64,000 nucleotides of DNA, from the NCBI RefSeq assembly GCF_003390395.1, contig NZ_QUOV01000001.1, forward strand, positions 3,782,001 through 3,846,000, written 5' to 3'. Below are positions 9,517-20,799 of this stretch, piece by piece. The DNA is from Thalassotalea euphylliae (GTDB lineage: Bacteria; Pseudomonadota; Gammaproteobacteria; Enterobacterales; Alteromonadaceae). How positions within the stretch are numbered: the stretch's first letter is position 1; each line of letters opens with the position of its first letter. Under the pieces are notes generated by a model. It saw only the letters and a list, made by a program, of their open reading frames with translations. It ran no database searches and had not been told where the DNA came from. The translations under genes were made by a program, and so were the position numbers.

Positions 9517-10818
9517 ATGAAGAAAACGTTAACCGCAATCACCTTAGTATCTTCAATGATGCTAAGTCTGCTGAGCAGCGCTAAGGCTGAAGTTGTAGAG
9601 CTTGACAAAGTCGCTGCCATCGTCAATTCAGGCGTGGTATTGGAATCAGAAGTCAAAGACTTACTAGACAATATTAAAGGCAACGCCGAGCGCAATAACC
9701 AAGCCTTGCCTTCAGATCGTGCATTACGCACTCAGGTAATGGATAAATTAATCAACGACAGCCTAATGCTGCAAATGGGCGAGCGTATGGGTGTACAAAT
9801 TAGCGACGCCCAGTTAGACGAAACCATCAACAACATGGCACGTGAGAACAAGCTGACTTTAAGCCAGTTCCGCGAAGCATTAGTTGCTGAAGGGGTTAAC
9901 TATGAAAAATACCGCGAGAACATCCGTACTGAGCTAATTTCTGGCGAAGTCCGCCGCGCTAATGTGCGTCGCCGCGTTTATATTTCGCCGCAAGAAGTTG
10001 CGAATTTGCTTGATGAAATGAAAGCACAAACCAACCAAGACATTGAATATAACCTTGGTCATATCTTAATTGAGTTCCCACCAGAGCCTAACCAACAAGA
10101 TATGAATGACGCTAAAACTCGCGCTGATAAAGTCATTGAATTGCTGAATAACGGCTCTGACTTTGCCAAAATCGCGATTGCTTCATCAGGTGATGCCAAC
10201 GCCCTTGAAGGTGGTGAACTGGGCTACCGCAATATTAATGAATTACCCACCTTGTTTTCAGAGCTTGTTGATGGCAAAGCGAAAGGTGAAATTTTTGGCC
10301 CAATCCGCACAGGCTTAGGTTTCAGCATTGTGAAAATTATAGATATTCGCGGCCGCCAAACCGTTGAAATTGAAGAAGTACAAGCACGCCATATTCTGAT
10401 CAAGCCATCAATTATCTTAAGTGAAGCAAAAGCAGAAGAAACGCTGCAAGGTTTCCTTGATCAAATCAATGCTGGAGAAGCTGATTTTGCCGATTTAGCT
10501 AAAGAGCACTCTGAAGGTCCAACGTCAGTTCGCGGTGGTGATTTAGGATGGGCAGATCCTAAGTCTTACGACCCTGCGTTTCGAGATGCCCTAGCCCGCC
10601 TATCTATCGATGAATACCACAAACCATTCCGCTCTTCATTTGGCTGGCACTTAGTGCAACTTACAGGTCGCCGTATGCTAGATGCTACCGATCAAATGAA
10701 CGAAAACCGAGCTTACCAATTACTGTTCAACCGTAAATTTGGTACGGAAAGCGCTCGCTGGATCAAAGAAACACGCGACGAAGCTTATATCGAGATTTTC
10801 GAACAGGAAACAAACTAA
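9517..10818 (+). CDS. surA: Periplasmic chaperone/peptidyl-prolyl isomerase SurA
   Basis: 433 residues. The signal peptide is about 1-24 (ends [10 protein letters not shown]). It is followed by the helical SurA N-terminal chaperone domain and two parvulin domains, the first starting near [11 protein letters not shown] and the second near ARHILIKPS; the second contains GGDLGWADP. SurA escorts unfolded outer-membrane proteins, including LptD, to the BAM complex. The SD-like AAGAAG lies about 13 bases before the ATG. The gene stops inside the start codon of pdxA (TAATG overlap), so the two are coupled. Confidence 0.96.
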   Translation: MKKTLTAITLVSSMMLSLLSSAKAEVVELDKVAAIVNSGVVLESEVKDLLDNIKGNAERNNQALPSDRALRTQVMDKLINDSLMLQMGERMGVQISDAQLDETINNMARENKLTLSQFREALVAEGVNYEKYRENIRTELISGEVRRANVRRRVYISPQEVANLLDEMKAQTNQDIEYNLGHILIEFPPEPNQQDMNDAKTRADKVIELLNNGSDFAKIAIASSGDANALEGGELGYRNINELPTLFSELVDGKAKGEIFGPIRTGLGFSIVKIIDIRGRQTVEIEEVQARHILIKPSIILSEAKAEETLQGFLDQINAGEADFADLAKEHSEGPTSVRGGDLGWADPKSYDPAFRDALARLSIDEYHKPFRSSFGWHLVQLTGRRMLDATDQMNENRAYQLLFNRKFGTESARWIKETRDEAYIEIFEQETN

Positions 10819-11801
10819 TGGTCAAACGCATTGCTATCACGCCGGGTGAACCGGCAGGGATTGGTCCAGATCTGGCTGTTGCGATTGCCCAGCAAAATTG
10901 GCCAGTGCAACTCGTTGTTGTTGGCTGTCGTAAAGCCATGACCGAGCGCGCTCAGCAGCTTGGCTTGCCACTTTCACTCACAGATTACGATAGCAATGCT
11001 CAGCCTCAGCCACAAAAAGCAGGCACTCTAGTTATCAAGGATATTCCAACAGCAGCCGAGGTTGTGCCGGGAGAATTGAACCCAAGTAATGGTGCTTACG
11101 TTGTTGAAACACTTCGTGTTGCCAGTGAAATCAATATCTCTGGTGAGTTTGACGCAGTGGTTACAGGCCCGGTACACAAAGGGCTAATCAACCAAGCTGG
11201 TATTGCCTTTAGTGGCCATACGGAATACTTTGCTCATCAAGCAAATTGTTCAGATGTGGTGATGATGTTAGCAACACCTGGCTTACGTGTGGCTTTGGTG
11301 ACCACTCATATTCCACTCGCTTATGTGTCAAAAGCCATCACCCCTGAACGTTTGCAAAAAGTCACCCGTATTCTCGATCACGACCTGCGTGAAAAGTTTG
11401 GCATTGAGCAACCAAAGATTTACGCCTGTGGCATTAATCCACATGCTGGTGAAGACGGCCATTTAGGCCGCGAAGAAATTGAAGTGATGAACCCAGCCTT
11501 TGCTGAGCTCCGCGAAGAAGGCATTAACGTGATTGGTCCACTGCCAGCCGATACCATTTTCCAAGAGAAATATTTGCAAGATGCTGATGCAATTTTAAGT
11601 ATGTATCACGATCAAGGCTTGCCAGTGCTAAAATATAAAGGGTTTGGTTCATCAGTAAACATCACCCTTGGTTTACCTTTTGTACGCACCTCAGTAGACC
11701 ATGGCACTGCACTTGAGTTAGCAGGCACAAGCCAAGCCGATACTGGCAGTATGATTGAAGCCATCCAAACGGCGATTGATTTAGCCGAAAATCACTCATA
11801 A
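10818..11801 (+). CDS. pdxA: 4-hydroxythreonine-4-phosphate dehydrogenase PdxA
   Basis: 327 residues. It begins with the family signature [15 protein letters not shown]. It carries GHTEYFAHQ and the metal-ligand region [15 protein letters not shown] near the C-terminus, followed by [16 protein letters not shown]. PdxA oxidises 4-hydroxy-L-threonine phosphate in pyridoxal 5'-phosphate synthesis. The start codon overlaps the surA stop by one base. The order surA-pdxA-rsmA-apaG-apaH is the conserved enterobacterial arrangement. Confidence 0.96.
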   Translation: MVKRIAITPGEPAGIGPDLAVAIAQQNWPVQLVVVGCRKAMTERAQQLGLPLSLTDYDSNAQPQPQKAGTLVIKDIPTAAEVVPGELNPSNGAYVVETLRVASEINISGEFDAVVTGPVHKGLINQAGIAFSGHTEYFAHQANCSDVVMMLATPGLRVALVTTHIPLAYVSKAITPERLQKVTRILDHDLREKFGIEQPKIYACGINPHAGEDGHLGREEIEVMNPAFAELREEGINVIGPLPADTIFQEKYLQDADAILSMYHDQGLPVLKYKGFGSSVNITLGLPFVRTSVDHGTALELAGTSQADTGSMIEAIQTAIDLAENHS

Positions 11802-11879
11802 TAAGTGATAGTTCGATTAACTCAGCCCACCTGCTGAGCCGAGTTAAGCAAAGCCCAAATACACAAGTAAAAAGAGTAG

Positions 11880-12707
11880 ATGAGTAAGAATACCCATTTA
11901 GGCCATCAGGCGAAAAAGCGTTTTGGTCAAAACTTCCTGCATAACGATGCCATCATTAGTCGCATTGTTGATGCCATTAACCCAGAGCCAGGTGAGAACC
12001 TAATTGAAATTGGCCCAGGCTTAGGTGCCTTAACAGAACCTGTTGTAGAACGTGCAGGCAAGCTTTCTGTTGTTGAACTTGATCGCGACTTAGCGGAGCG
12101 CTTGCGTCATCATCCATTTTTGGCAGAACATTTAACGATTCATGAGATTGACGCGCTAAAGTTTGATTTTGCCCAACTTGCGACAGACGAAAAACCGCTA
12201 CGGGTATTTGGTAACCTACCCTATAATATTTCAACGCCACTGATATTCCATTTGCTTAGCTTTAAAGCGGATATCCAAGATATGCACTTTATGCTGCAAA
12301 AAGAAGTGGTTGACCGCATGGCAGCGCAACCTGACTCAAAGGCTTATGGTCGTTTGTCAATTATGACGCAGTACCAATGTCAGGTTGAATCCGTAATGGA
12401 AATTGGTCCGGAAGCGTTTCAGCCGCCACCCAAAGTAGATTCTGCAATTGTGCGTTTGATCCCTCGTCGTGAAATCAAAAATGAAGTCGCCTGTTTAACC
12501 ACCCTAAATAGTGTCTGTGTCACAGCATTTAATCAACGTCGTAAAACGATTCGCAATAGCTTTAAAAAGCTAGTAACAGCTGAAGAGTTAGAGTCACTTG
12601 GGCTAACACCAACATTGCGACCAGAAAATTTAACAATTGATAACTACATCAGCTTAGCTAATTATATTCATGCCAATAAATCGAGCAGTGATTCTTTAGC
12701 CGAATAA
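11880..12707 (+). CDS. rsmA: 16S rRNA (adenine1518-N6/adenine1519-N6)-dimethyltransferase RsmA
   Basis: 275 residues. The SAM-binding motif [15 protein letters not shown], the acidic ribose-binding [12 protein letters not shown], and the catalytic NLPYNIST (motif IV) identify the KsgA/RsmA family. It dimethylates two adenines in helix 45 of 16S rRNA as a late ribosome maturation check. The C-terminal small domain is present. The ATG at 11880 follows an AAAAGAG ribosome-binding-like stretch. A 78-bp spacer separates it from pdxA. Confidence 0.96.
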   Translation: MSKNTHLGHQAKKRFGQNFLHNDAIISRIVDAINPEPGENLIEIGPGLGALTEPVVERAGKLSVVELDRDLAERLRHHPFLAEHLTIHEIDALKFDFAQLATDEKPLRVFGNLPYNISTPLIFHLLSFKADIQDMHFMLQKEVVDRMAAQPDSKAYGRLSIMTQYQCQVESVMEIGPEAFQPPPKVDSAIVRLIPRREIKNEVACLTTLNSVCVTAFNQRRKTIRNSFKKLVTAEELESLGLTPTLRPENLTIDNYISLANYIHANKSSSDSLAE

Positions 12708-12727
12708 GAAGTAGTCGAGTAACCTAG

Positions 12728-13129
12728 TTGATGAATAATCCTTCGCCATACACAGCGGTTACTGATGATGTGTCAGTATCCGTTGTTAGCCAGTACCTTC
12801 CCAATCAATCTGATGCCGACAAGCAACAGTATGTGTTTAGTTATACTATTAGCATAGAGAATTTACGCAGTACGCCAGTGCAACTGCTCAGCAGGCGCTG
12901 GTTGATCACCGATGCAGACGGCGAGCGTTCGGAAGTTGAAGGCGAAGGCGTTGTTGGTCAGCAGCCAACAATAGCTCCTGGGCAAACCTATACCTACACT
13001 AGTGGTTCGGTGTTTAACACACCTGTTGGAACAATGCAGGGACAATACCAAATGATTGCGCCGAATCAGCAACAATTTTGGATTGATATTCCTGTGTTTC
13101 GCCTCGCATTACCTAATATTCTCAATTAA
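12728..13129 (+). CDS. apaG: ApaG domain protein (Co2+/Mg2+ efflux-associated)
   Basis: 133 residues. It shows the ApaG fibronectin-like fold: YTISIENLRSTPVQLLSRRW, then ITDADGE, VVGQQPTIAPGQTYTYTSG and the terminal MIAPNQQQFWIDIPVFRL. The biochemical role is unsettled; the family is linked to cobalt/magnesium tolerance and diadenosine polyphosphate metabolism by its neighbours. There are two adjacent ATG codons (12728 or 12731 or shortly after). The gap to rsmA is 20 bp, so co-transcription is expected. Confidence 0.93.
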   Translation: MMNNPSPYTAVTDDVSVSVVSQYLPNQSDADKQQYVFSYTISIENLRSTPVQLLSRRWLITDADGERSEVEGEGVVGQQPTIAPGQTYTYTSGSVFNTPVGTMQGQYQMIAPNQQQFWIDIPVFRLALPNILN

Positions 13130-13176
13130 TCACCATATTTAAGTCATTTAGGAAACTGTTAAACAAATAAAGCACT

Positions 13177-13983
13177 ATGGCGTTATATTTAGTTGGCGAT
13201 ATTCAAGGCTGCTTTGATGAGCTAGATGCCTTGTTAATAAAAGCAAAATTTAACCCAAAGCAAGATCAACTGTGGCTTGCTGGCGACTTAGTGGCGCGCG
13301 GAAGGCAATCACTAGAAACGCTAGAATTTGTCAAATCGCTAGGCGCTAGTGCTAATTTCGTATTAGGCAATCATGATCTGCATTTACTTGCCATTGCCGC
13401 TGGACTAAAAAACGCAAAATCCTCTGATCATCTATCACCGCTGTTAAATGCTCCTAATTTTTCATCCTTGTGTGACTGGCTCGCTCAACATCCATTGTTA
13501 CTAGAGTTGCCGAACCAAGACGGCTTTATGTCTCACGCTGGTTTAGCGCCGCAATGGTCCATCAAACAAGCGGTTAAGAACGCAGCGTTTGCGCATAAGA
13601 AAATTGCAGGGAAGAAACGTGAAAAGTGGTTGTCTATCATGTACGGCGAACAGCCGAACGATTGGCACTTAGTCACTAATAAGGAAGAGCGCTTTCGTTA
13701 TACCGTAAATGCCTTCACCCGCATGCGTTACTGCTATGCTGATGGCACCTTAGACTTTGCCTGCAAAGAACAACCACGAAAAGCTCCTAATGGACTAAAG
13801 CCTTGGTTCGAACTCGCTAAGCTAAAAAATAAAGCTTGGATATTTGGCCACTGGGCCGCGTTAATGGGCGATTGCCCGTATAAAAATATTTACGCTTTAG
13901 ATACTGGCTGTGTTTGGGGAAACTACTTGACCATGCTCCGCTGGCACGACAGAAAACAATTCACCCAACAAAGGCTTAGCTAG
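13177..13983 (+). CDS. apaH: Symmetrical bis(5'-nucleosyl)-tetraphosphatase ApaH
   Basis: 268 residues. Metallophosphatase motifs are intact: GDIQGCFDEL near the N-terminus, GDLVARG, GNHDLHL, and later SHAGLAP and FGHWAALMG. ApaH splits Ap4A symmetrically into two ADP and also removes Np4 caps from RNA in E. coli. It is the last gene of the lptD run; 47 bp separates it from apaG. An imperfect TTAGCT/AGCTAA dyad at the stop codon may mark the operon end, but no clear T-run follows. Confidence 0.95.
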   Translation: MALYLVGDIQGCFDELDALLIKAKFNPKQDQLWLAGDLVARGRQSLETLEFVKSLGASANFVLGNHDLHLLAIAAGLKNAKSSDHLSPLLNAPNFSSLCDWLAQHPLLLELPNQDGFMSHAGLAPQWSIKQAVKNAAFAHKKIAGKKREKWLSIMYGEQPNDWHLVTNKEERFRYTVNAFTRMRYCYADGTLDFACKEQPRKAPNGLKPWFELAKLKNKAWIFGHWAALMGDCPYKNIYALDTGCVWGNYLTMLRWHDRKQFTQQRLS

Positions 13984-14201
13984 TTCAAACGATAAGCTAA
14001 TACTTTGCTATCTTTTAATGAAAATCTTAATGCGCTTGTTATAATGACGGCGTGCAGCTAAATATTGAGCAATTTAATAGACAATATAAGCCAAATATAT
14101 TTAGCCAAAAACAATAAAAATAAAGATCTCGCACACTAGCATACAAATTATTGGCCAAAGTAACAGATAGTGCTTTGCCCCGAATCCAGAAGGTAGTGTT
14201 T

Positions 14202-16220
14202 ATGAATTTAACCGTCGCAATAAAGATTATTGGTGGTTTTAGTATTCTTGCGGTAATGCTTGTAGTTACCAGTGTTTCTTCATTGTTCAACCTCAACACC
14301 ATTCACGACTCAACAAATAGAGTAAGTGAACTAGCGATTCCAACCCTAGCAGGTAGCAACCAATTAATGGTTGAGCTAACCCAAATGGGTAATATGACCT
14401 TGCAAGGTTATCACAAGGATGAGCTTGGACCACTGAACGAGAATAGACAAACTTACGAAGCCGCTAATGCAAAATTTAGCAGTCAATTAAAAGCACTCAA
14501 GTTAGTTGTTAAAGGTGAAGCCGAGCTTAAAAACAACTTAGACAAAGTTGATGCTGTTTACGCAGCATTCGACAAAGACGTTAAACTGGTTTTTGACAAC
14601 CGTCAGCAGGCAATCGAGCAAGGTAGTGAGTTGTCAGACAATGTTGATAGTCTTGAAGAAACCGCTGATGATGCGGCAACTTTGTTACTTGACTTAGCTG
14701 ACCATGACCTAGCAGATTCAAAATTACAGCGTGCTGTAGATATGGGTGAAGTTATTGAAACCTCACTAAACGGTATTGTTAGTTCAGCATTTGAATACCG
14801 CGATGCCTACAACGCGCAAACCGTTGGCTTAATTAGCCGAGAAATTAACAACGCGTTCGGCGAATTAGAACGTAGCATCAATGACGTTAAATCAGAGCTT
14901 GCAAACGCTGGTGCAACCTCTGAAGCTGACGACTTAGCCAGTGCCTTTGAACAAATTAGCGAACTGATTGGTGCCAACGGCAGCATTATCAATAATAAAT
15001 CCTCTGAGCTTACTGCGATCGCGCAAGCAACAGCTGCTTTAGACGCTGGTAAAGTCGAAGTTGCTAACGCTAATGAAATTCTTGCTAAGCAAATTAAACT
15101 GGCGAATGAGACTACTAACACCACTAACCAAATGGTAAGTGATGCGGTCAATTCAGGTAACACGCAAACCATCGTAATCATGATTATTTCAATCATTGCT
15201 GCGATTGCAATTACCCGCATTACACTAATCAGCATTACGCGCCCATTAGGTCGTGTTAATGACATGCTTAACATTGTTGCTTCAGGCGATCTTTCCCATA
15301 AGCTTGACGACAGTGGCAGTGACGAATTTGCACAGTTATCACGCAACTGTAATGCGTTAATTGACAGTCTGCGTAACCTGATTGAAGGCATTGTTAGCCG
15401 CTCAACGCAACTAGCAGCAGCGGCGGAGCAAACGTCAGCAGTAACGGCTCAAAGCACAACGGCGATTGAAGAGCAGCGCAATCAAGTAGAGCAAGCCGCA
15501 TCTGCAACCACAGAAATGAGCAGTACGTCACAAAGCGTATTATCAAGTGCTAATGACGCACTTGGTGAAATTAAGCAAGCTGACGATGAAGCTGAGCGTA
15601 TTAAGGTGATTTCAGGTAAAAACCGTGAAACCATCCAATTGTTAGCAGAAGAAGTCGAATCGGCTTCACAGGTAATCAACAAATTACAGCAAGACAGTGC
15701 CTCGATTGGCGGTATCTTAGATGTAATTCGCGGTATTGCCGAGCAAACTAACTTACTAGCGCTAAACGCAGCTATTGAGGCCGCGCGTGCTGGCGAACAA
15801 GGCCGCGGTTTTGCCGTAGTAGCCGATGAAGTTCGCACGCTAGCAAGCCGTACTCAAGAGTCGACACAAGAAATCCAAAACATGATTGAAGTGTTACAAA
15901 CAGGTGCGGAAAAAGCAGTATCTGTGATGGAGACTGGTAAGTCACAAGCCGCTAACTGTGTTGAGCAAAGTGAAAATGCAGATAAGGCGTTAGAAACGAT
16001 TACCCATGCTGTTCACGAAGCCTTTGATCGCAGCTCGCAAATTGCCACAGCAGCCGAAGAGCAAAGCGTGGTCGCCCATGAGATCAGTGAGAATCTCGAG
16101 TCAATTGTAGCCATTGCCGAGCAAACCACGGCGGGCTCTCAGCAAACCGCAAGTTCAAGTAGCGAAGTGGCTCGTTTATCTGAAGAATTACAGCAATCTG
16201 TACAAGAATTTAAGTTGTAA
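14202..16220 (+). CDS. Methyl-accepting chemotaxis protein
   Basis: 672 residues from the ATG at 14202, chosen because AGAAGG lies about 9 bases upstream and it places the first membrane helix (about residues 6-28) at the N-terminus; an upstream TTG at 14151 would add 17 residues. A periplasmic helical sensor domain of about 300 residues follows, then a second membrane helix [14 protein letters not shown], a HAMP domain, and a long signalling coiled coil. The hairpin tip [20 protein letters not shown] contacts CheA/CheW. No C-terminal CheR-docking pentapeptide is seen. The ligand is unknown. The gene is single, with its own terminator. Confidence 0.93.
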   Translation: MNLTVAIKIIGGFSILAVMLVVTSVSSLFNLNTIHDSTNRVSELAIPTLAGSNQLMVELTQMGNMTLQGYHKDELGPLNENRQTYEAANAKFSSQLKALKLVVKGEAELKNNLDKVDAVYAAFDKDVKLVFDNRQQAIEQGSELSDNVDSLEETADDAATLLLDLADHDLADSKLQRAVDMGEVIETSLNGIVSSAFEYRDAYNAQTVGLISREINNAFGELERSINDVKSELANAGATSEADDLASAFEQISELIGANGSIINNKSSELTAIAQATAALDAGKVEVANANEILAKQIKLANETTNTTNQMVSDAVNSGNTQTIVIMIISIIAAIAITRITLISITRPLGRVNDMLNIVASGDLSHKLDDSGSDEFAQLSRNCNALIDSLRNLIEGIVSRSTQLAAAAEQTSAVTAQSTTAIEEQRNQVEQAASATTEMSSTSQSVLSSANDALGEIKQADDEAERIKVISGKNRETIQLLAEEVESASQVINKLQQDSASIGGILDVIRGIAEQTNLLALNAAIEAARAGEQGRGFAVVADEVRTLASRTQESTQEIQNMIEVLQTGAEKAVSVMETGKSQAANCVEQSENADKALETITHAVHEAFDRSSQIATAAEEQSVVAHEISENLESIVAIAEQTTAGSQQTASSSSEVARLSEELQQSVQEFKL

Positions 16221-16242
16221 TTTAAGCCGCAGATAATTTACG

Positions 16243-16268
16243 AAAAAGCCGCACAAGCGGCTTTTTTT
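16243..16268 (+). terminator. Rho-independent terminator of the chemoreceptor gene
   Basis: AGCCGC-ACAA-GCGGCT stem with a run of seven T, 22 bases after the stop codon. Confidence 0.9.
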
Positions 16269-16387
16269 ATAACTGAATTTCACGCCATATAGTTGCATGG
16301 TCATTATTAGTGAGAATAATTTACTTTCCCTTATCAGCTAAGTTATCTTGGCTATTCGACTCATTTTTTATGGACAATGGCTAGCAC

Positions 16388-16900
16388 ATGCAAACGATCC
16401 CAACACGCGATTTCGATCTTCTTCCTGATCTTTGTGATCACTTTCCTAATGACGTAAATGTTTTTGAAACTCAATTTAATAGCTATGGTCAACATCAGGT
16501 ATTTTGTGGACAAGCAGTGACAGTAAAGTGTTTTGAAGACAATTCTGTAGTCAAAAAACTCGTTGGCACACCTGGTCAAGGTAAAGTCATGGTTGTTGAC
16601 GGTGGTGCTTCGATGCGCAGAGCCTTAATTGGCGATATGCTCGCAGAAGAGGCAATTGCTAACGGCTGGGCGGGGGTTGTCATTAACGGCTGTCTTCGTG
16701 ACGCTGCTACTATCAACCAAATGGCGATTGGCGTCAAAGCCTTAGGCACCATTCCTATTAAAACTGATAAACGCGGTTTAGGGGATCAAGATATTGATAT
16801 TCGCTTTGCTGGTGTAACCGTAAAACCTGGCGATTGGGTGTATGCCGACCTTAATGGTGTTTTGATCTCAGCGAAAAAGCTAGAACTACCGGAAAGCTAA
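16388..16900 (+). CDS. RraA-family protein with aldolase-type active site
   Basis: 170 residues, similar throughout to RraA, the E. coli inhibitor of RNase E (TVKCFEDN and VVDGG blocks). It also keeps the D-x20-R-D pattern of 4-hydroxy-4-methyl-2-oxoglutarate/4-carboxy-4-hydroxy-2-oxoadipate aldolases: Asp83, then Arg104-Asp105 in GCLRD. E. coli RraA lacks this Arg-Asp pair, so enzymatic aldolase or oxaloacetate decarboxylase activity is plausible, alone or besides RNase E control. It is single, between the chemoreceptor and folA, and followed by a strong terminator. No other protocatechuate-pathway gene is nearby. Confidence 0.88.
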   Translation: MQTIPTRDFDLLPDLCDHFPNDVNVFETQFNSYGQHQVFCGQAVTVKCFEDNSVVKKLVGTPGQGKVMVVDGGASMRRALIGDMLAEEAIANGWAGVVINGCLRDAATINQMAIGVKALGTIPIKTDKRGLGDQDIDIRFAGVTVKPGDWVYADLNGVLISAKKLELPES

Positions 16901-16933
16901 TCTAGTTTTACGCTATACAATTAAAACATTTAT

Positions 16934-16966
16934 AAAAAGCAGTAGCGATAACGCCTACTGCTTTTT
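16934..16966. terminator. Bidirectional terminator between the rraA-like gene and folA
   Basis: AAAAAGCAGTAG, nine-base loop, CTACTGCTTTTT; the A and T flanks allow termination on both strands of this convergent pair. Confidence 0.88.
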
Positions 16967-16995
16967 CTTTTCTACAGAGCTATATAACGATTTGC

Positions 16996-17487
16996 TCACT
17001 TGCGCTCATAAACACAAAAATTAAGTGCGTAAGCATTTTTCTCATCCGCCGCTCGCAATGTGCTTGAGGTTAACAACCAGTCCTTTTCTACGTCGTATTC
17101 AGGAAATTGTGTATCGCCCTCAATATTTGCTTCAATATGGGTTACGTAAAGTTTATTAGCCGCTGGCAAGCAGTGCTGGTAAATTGCGCCACCGCCTATC
17201 ACCATAACTTCTTCAACGCCTTTCGTTAGCGCTAATGCAGCTTCGATCGAATCAACGACTTCAACACCGTCAGCAACATAAGCAGCATTGCGTGTAATCA
17301 CTATATTTTGACGCCCCGGTAGTGGCCGACCTATCGACTCAAAGGTTTTACGTCCCATGATCACAGGTTTACCAAGCGTGGTTTGCTTAAAGTAGGCAAG
17401 ATCAGCAGGTAAGTGCCACGGCATGTCATTATCTTTGCCAATAACTCTATTGTCAGCATGAGCCACTATCATCGAGAGTACAGTCAT
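16996..17487 (-). CDS. folA: Dihydrofolate reductase
   Basis: 163 residues. Typical DHFR motifs are present: VIGKDNDMPWHLPADL (with the Asp of the active site), GKPVIMGRKTFESIG, RPLPGRQNIVITRN, VMVIGGGAIY and THIEANIEGDTQFP. It reduces dihydrofolate to tetrahydrofolate with NADPH and is the target of trimethoprim. Length is close to chromosomal E. coli FolA (159). It is divergent from the MipA/OmpV gene across 213 bp. Confidence 0.96.
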   Translation of the reverse strand: MTVLSMIVAHADNRVIGKDNDMPWHLPADLAYFKQTTLGKPVIMGRKTFESIGRPLPGRQNIVITRNAAYVADGVEVVDSIEAALALTKGVEEVMVIGGGAIYQHCLPAANKLYVTHIEANIEGDTQFPEYDVEKDWLLTSSTLRAADEKNAYALNFCVYERK

Positions 17488-17700
17488 TATTTATTTACTT
17501 ACAAAACCTAAAGGCCAGATTCTAAAACAGAAGCTAGATAAAGGCCACGCTCGAAAAATCACTAATTTGTGTCAGAGAAAAGTTTTAGCGCAAATGCCAT
17601 TAAGCTTTTGTGTATTCAGTTATTTACGACTATATATTTACTTGAGTCATACATGGCGAGTTAAGTAATAAAAGGCATTAACGACTATAAGGGAACAAGC

Positions 17701-18507
17701 ATGAAAGTAACTCTGCGAGATCTTGGTTTGATCATCGTCTTATCAGTAGCTAGCACAACAAGCTATGCCAATTTAGGCGAGGTGCCTGACATTGATACAG
17801 CAAAAGGCTCTGGCCTTAAAGGAATGTTAGGGCTAGGCGCAATGTCGGTACCCGAATACATTGGTGGCAACGAAAACGAAACAGAAGTCTTACCTATCAT
17901 CAATTTAACTTATCAAGATAAATTCTACTTTCGCTTTAATCGCGGAGGCTGGTGGTTTTGGCAACCACAAAATAGTCACCTAAATGCGGGTCTTGAAGTC
18001 GGCTTTCGTCGCGGTTGGGAGCGCGAAGACTTAGTGACTAGTTTGAGTGATTCTCTTGATCTTTCAGGGCCTCAATTTAATGAAACCGATGACGCAATTT
18101 TAGCAGGGGTCAACGTCGAATATAGCAATAATGGTTTTAGTACTGAAGTTTCGCTACTTACAGCGAGTGCCGACGAAAATTTTTATGGCGAGGATCCTGG
18201 CATTGAGTTGATCCTTAGAGCTTCTTATACGATGGTTTTCTCGCCTAAATTTTCCCTTTCGACATCAAGTAAGATTGAAGTACTCAGTAAAGACACAGTG
18301 AACTACTACTACGGAGTTAATGGTTATGAAGGAGACTTAGCCTTAAATGTCTCACTCGCAGCTATTGGCGCTTATCGAGTGACAGACAATTGGCTGGTGC
18401 TTGGTAGTTTAGGAGTAAACTTCTTAGGTAGTGAAATTGCTGATAGCCCGCTCGTAGCAGACGATAGCCAATCAATTGCAATTTTAGGGGCCGCTTACTC
18501 TTTTTGA
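17701..18507 (+). CDS. MipA/OmpV family outer membrane protein
   Basis: 268 residues. A signal peptide (about 1-23, ending SYA-NLGEV) is followed by alternating beta-strands and a C-terminal aromatic residue (AILGAAYSF), typical of an outer-membrane barrel. LGLGAMSVPEYIGG near the mature N-terminus is the MipA/OmpV hallmark. Members include scaffolding proteins for peptidoglycan enzymes (MipA) and osmoregulated porin-like OmpV, so the exact role here is open. A GGGAAC stretch just before the ATG serves as ribosome-binding site. It is transcribed alone and ends at a bidirectional terminator shared with obgE. Confidence 0.85.
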   Translation: MKVTLRDLGLIIVLSVASTTSYANLGEVPDIDTAKGSGLKGMLGLGAMSVPEYIGGNENETEVLPIINLTYQDKFYFRFNRGGWWFWQPQNSHLNAGLEVGFRRGWEREDLVTSLSDSLDLSGPQFNETDDAILAGVNVEYSNNGFSTEVSLLTASADENFYGEDPGIELILRASYTMVFSPKFSLSTSSKIEVLSKDTVNYYYGVNGYEGDLALNVSLAAIGAYRVTDNWLVLGSLGVNFLGSEIADSPLVADDSQSIAILGAAYSF

Positions 18508-18536
18508 TAAACCCTAAAATCATATCGCCAAAAAAC

Positions 18537-18563
18537 AAAAGAGCGGATGAAACCGCTCTTTTT
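18537..18563. terminator. Bidirectional terminator between mipA/ompV-like gene and obgE
   Basis: AAAAGAGCGG-ATGAAA-CCGCTCTTTTT; the stem has A-rich left and T-rich right flanks, fitting both convergent genes. Confidence 0.9.
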
Positions 18564-18592
18564 AATTTGAAATTAATAACTTAGCAATATAC

Positions 18593-19756
<1,164 letters not shown>

Positions 19757-19931
19757 TTAAGTGTCAAATGCTCCGAACTAATCATTTCCACTGTCTAAAA
19801 ATGACAGCTGAACGCCTACTTTATCTAGCGTAACGCTAATTATAAGCGATTTTAGCTTGTTGCCCAATTGGACAATTGTATTTACTTGTATACCCCCAAT
19901 GCCCCTTCGAGAGGCATGGATGTAGACAAAA

Positions 19932-19962
19932 AAAAGCCCCGCTACTTAGTAGCAGGGCTTTT
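19932..19962 (-). terminator. Terminator of rplU-rpmA
   Basis: AAAAGCCC...GGGCTTTT dyad with an inner GCTAC/GTAGC stem, 20 bp past the rpmA stop; an A-run on the plus strand gives the U-tract on the minus transcript. Confidence 0.88.
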
Positions 19963-19981
19963 CGATAGGTTAAACAGTAAA

Positions 19982-20239
19982 TTATTCAGCAACGATGCTA
20001 ACGAACTTACGGTTTTTAGGACCTTTAACTTCAAACTGAACTTTACCGTCAGTTAAAGCGAATAATGTGTGGTCTTTACCAATACCCATGTTGTTACCAG
20101 CGTGGAACTTAGTACCACGTTGACGAACGATGATGTTACCAGCTAAAACTGACTCACCACCGAAACGCTTAACACCTAGGCGTTTACTTTCTGAATCGCG
20201 ACCGTTCTTGGTACTACCTGCTGCCTTCTTATGTGCCAT
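19982..20239 (-). CDS. rpmA: 50S ribosomal protein L27
   Basis: 85 residues, full length. It starts [15 protein letters not shown] after Met, the standard L27 N-terminus that reaches the peptidyl transferase centre, and continues with [21 protein letters not shown]. There is no N-terminal extension requiring a Prp-type protease. It lies 18 bp downstream of rplU in the classic rplU-rpmA operon. Confidence 0.98.
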   Translation of the reverse strand: MAHKKAAGSTKNGRDSESKRLGVKRFGGESVLAGNIIVRQRGTKFHAGNNMGIGKDHTLFALTDGKVQFEVKGPKNRKFVSIVAE

Positions 20240-20257
20240 CTTGAAATGCTCCTAAAA

Positions 20258-20569
20258 TTAGCCGTTAATACCAGTAATTTTCACTTCAGTGAACCATTGG
20301 CGATGACCCATCTGCTTGCGTGAATGCTTACGACGTTTGAACTTAACGATTTTAACTTTATCGCCACGACCTTGAGAAACAACTTCAGCTGTAACCTTGC
20401 CACCTTCAACTAAAGGCGCACCAACTTTGATGTCTTCGCCGTTAGCGATCATTAAAACATTATCGAATTCAACTGTAGCGCCAACTTCTAGTTCAAGCTT
20501 TTCTAAGCGAACTGTTTGACCTTCAGTTACACGGTGCTGTTTACCACCGCTTTGGAATACCGCGTACAT
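20258..20569 (-). CDS. rplU: 50S ribosomal protein L21
   Basis: 103 residues from the ATG at 20569, preceded by GGAG at seven bases. The frame extends to a further upstream start at 20587, but L21 proteins begin [14 protein letters not shown], which fixes this start. The C-terminal [14 protein letters not shown] is the rRNA-binding L21 signature. First gene of the rplU-rpmA operon, with a strong promoter directly upstream. Confidence 0.97.
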   Translation of the reverse strand: MYAVFQSGGKQHRVTEGQTVRLEKLELEVGATVEFDNVLMIANGEDIKVGAPLVEGGKVTAEVVSQGRGDKVKIVKFKRRKHSRKQMGHRQWFTEVKITGING

Positions 20570-20640
20570 AGCTACTCCGTACCGCACCTGCTTGTTTTGT
20601 GAACATTCTAGGTGCTTAAATTTAAAAATATAGGGCGCGA

Positions 20641-20669
20641 ATTCTACGCGAAGGAATCTATGATCGCAA
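20641..20669 (-). promoter_or_regulatory. Sigma-70 promoter of rplU-rpmA
   Basis: On the minus strand TTGCGA, exactly 17 bases, then TAGAAT, followed by a GC-rich discriminator TCGCGCCC. Such a discriminator is typical of stringently controlled ribosomal promoters. Start predicted near 20634, about 65 bases before rplU. Confidence 0.72.
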
Positions 20670-20799
20670 GGCTAAAATCACTTTTATTGTTGATTATTTG
20701 TCAAGCCCGTAGGAAGCTCGCTTTAGCCCTATTCATTGCTAGTGTTTTTCGTGTAAACTTAGCGCTAATCAACATCAAAAAACTCCTCTTTTCCCTGCT

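Noticed and set aside
14807..15391. Long minus-strand open frame inside the chemoreceptor gene
   Set aside because: It is a shadow of a well-supported plus-strand gene, with low-complexity Ser/Leu/Ala translation and no ribosome-binding site.
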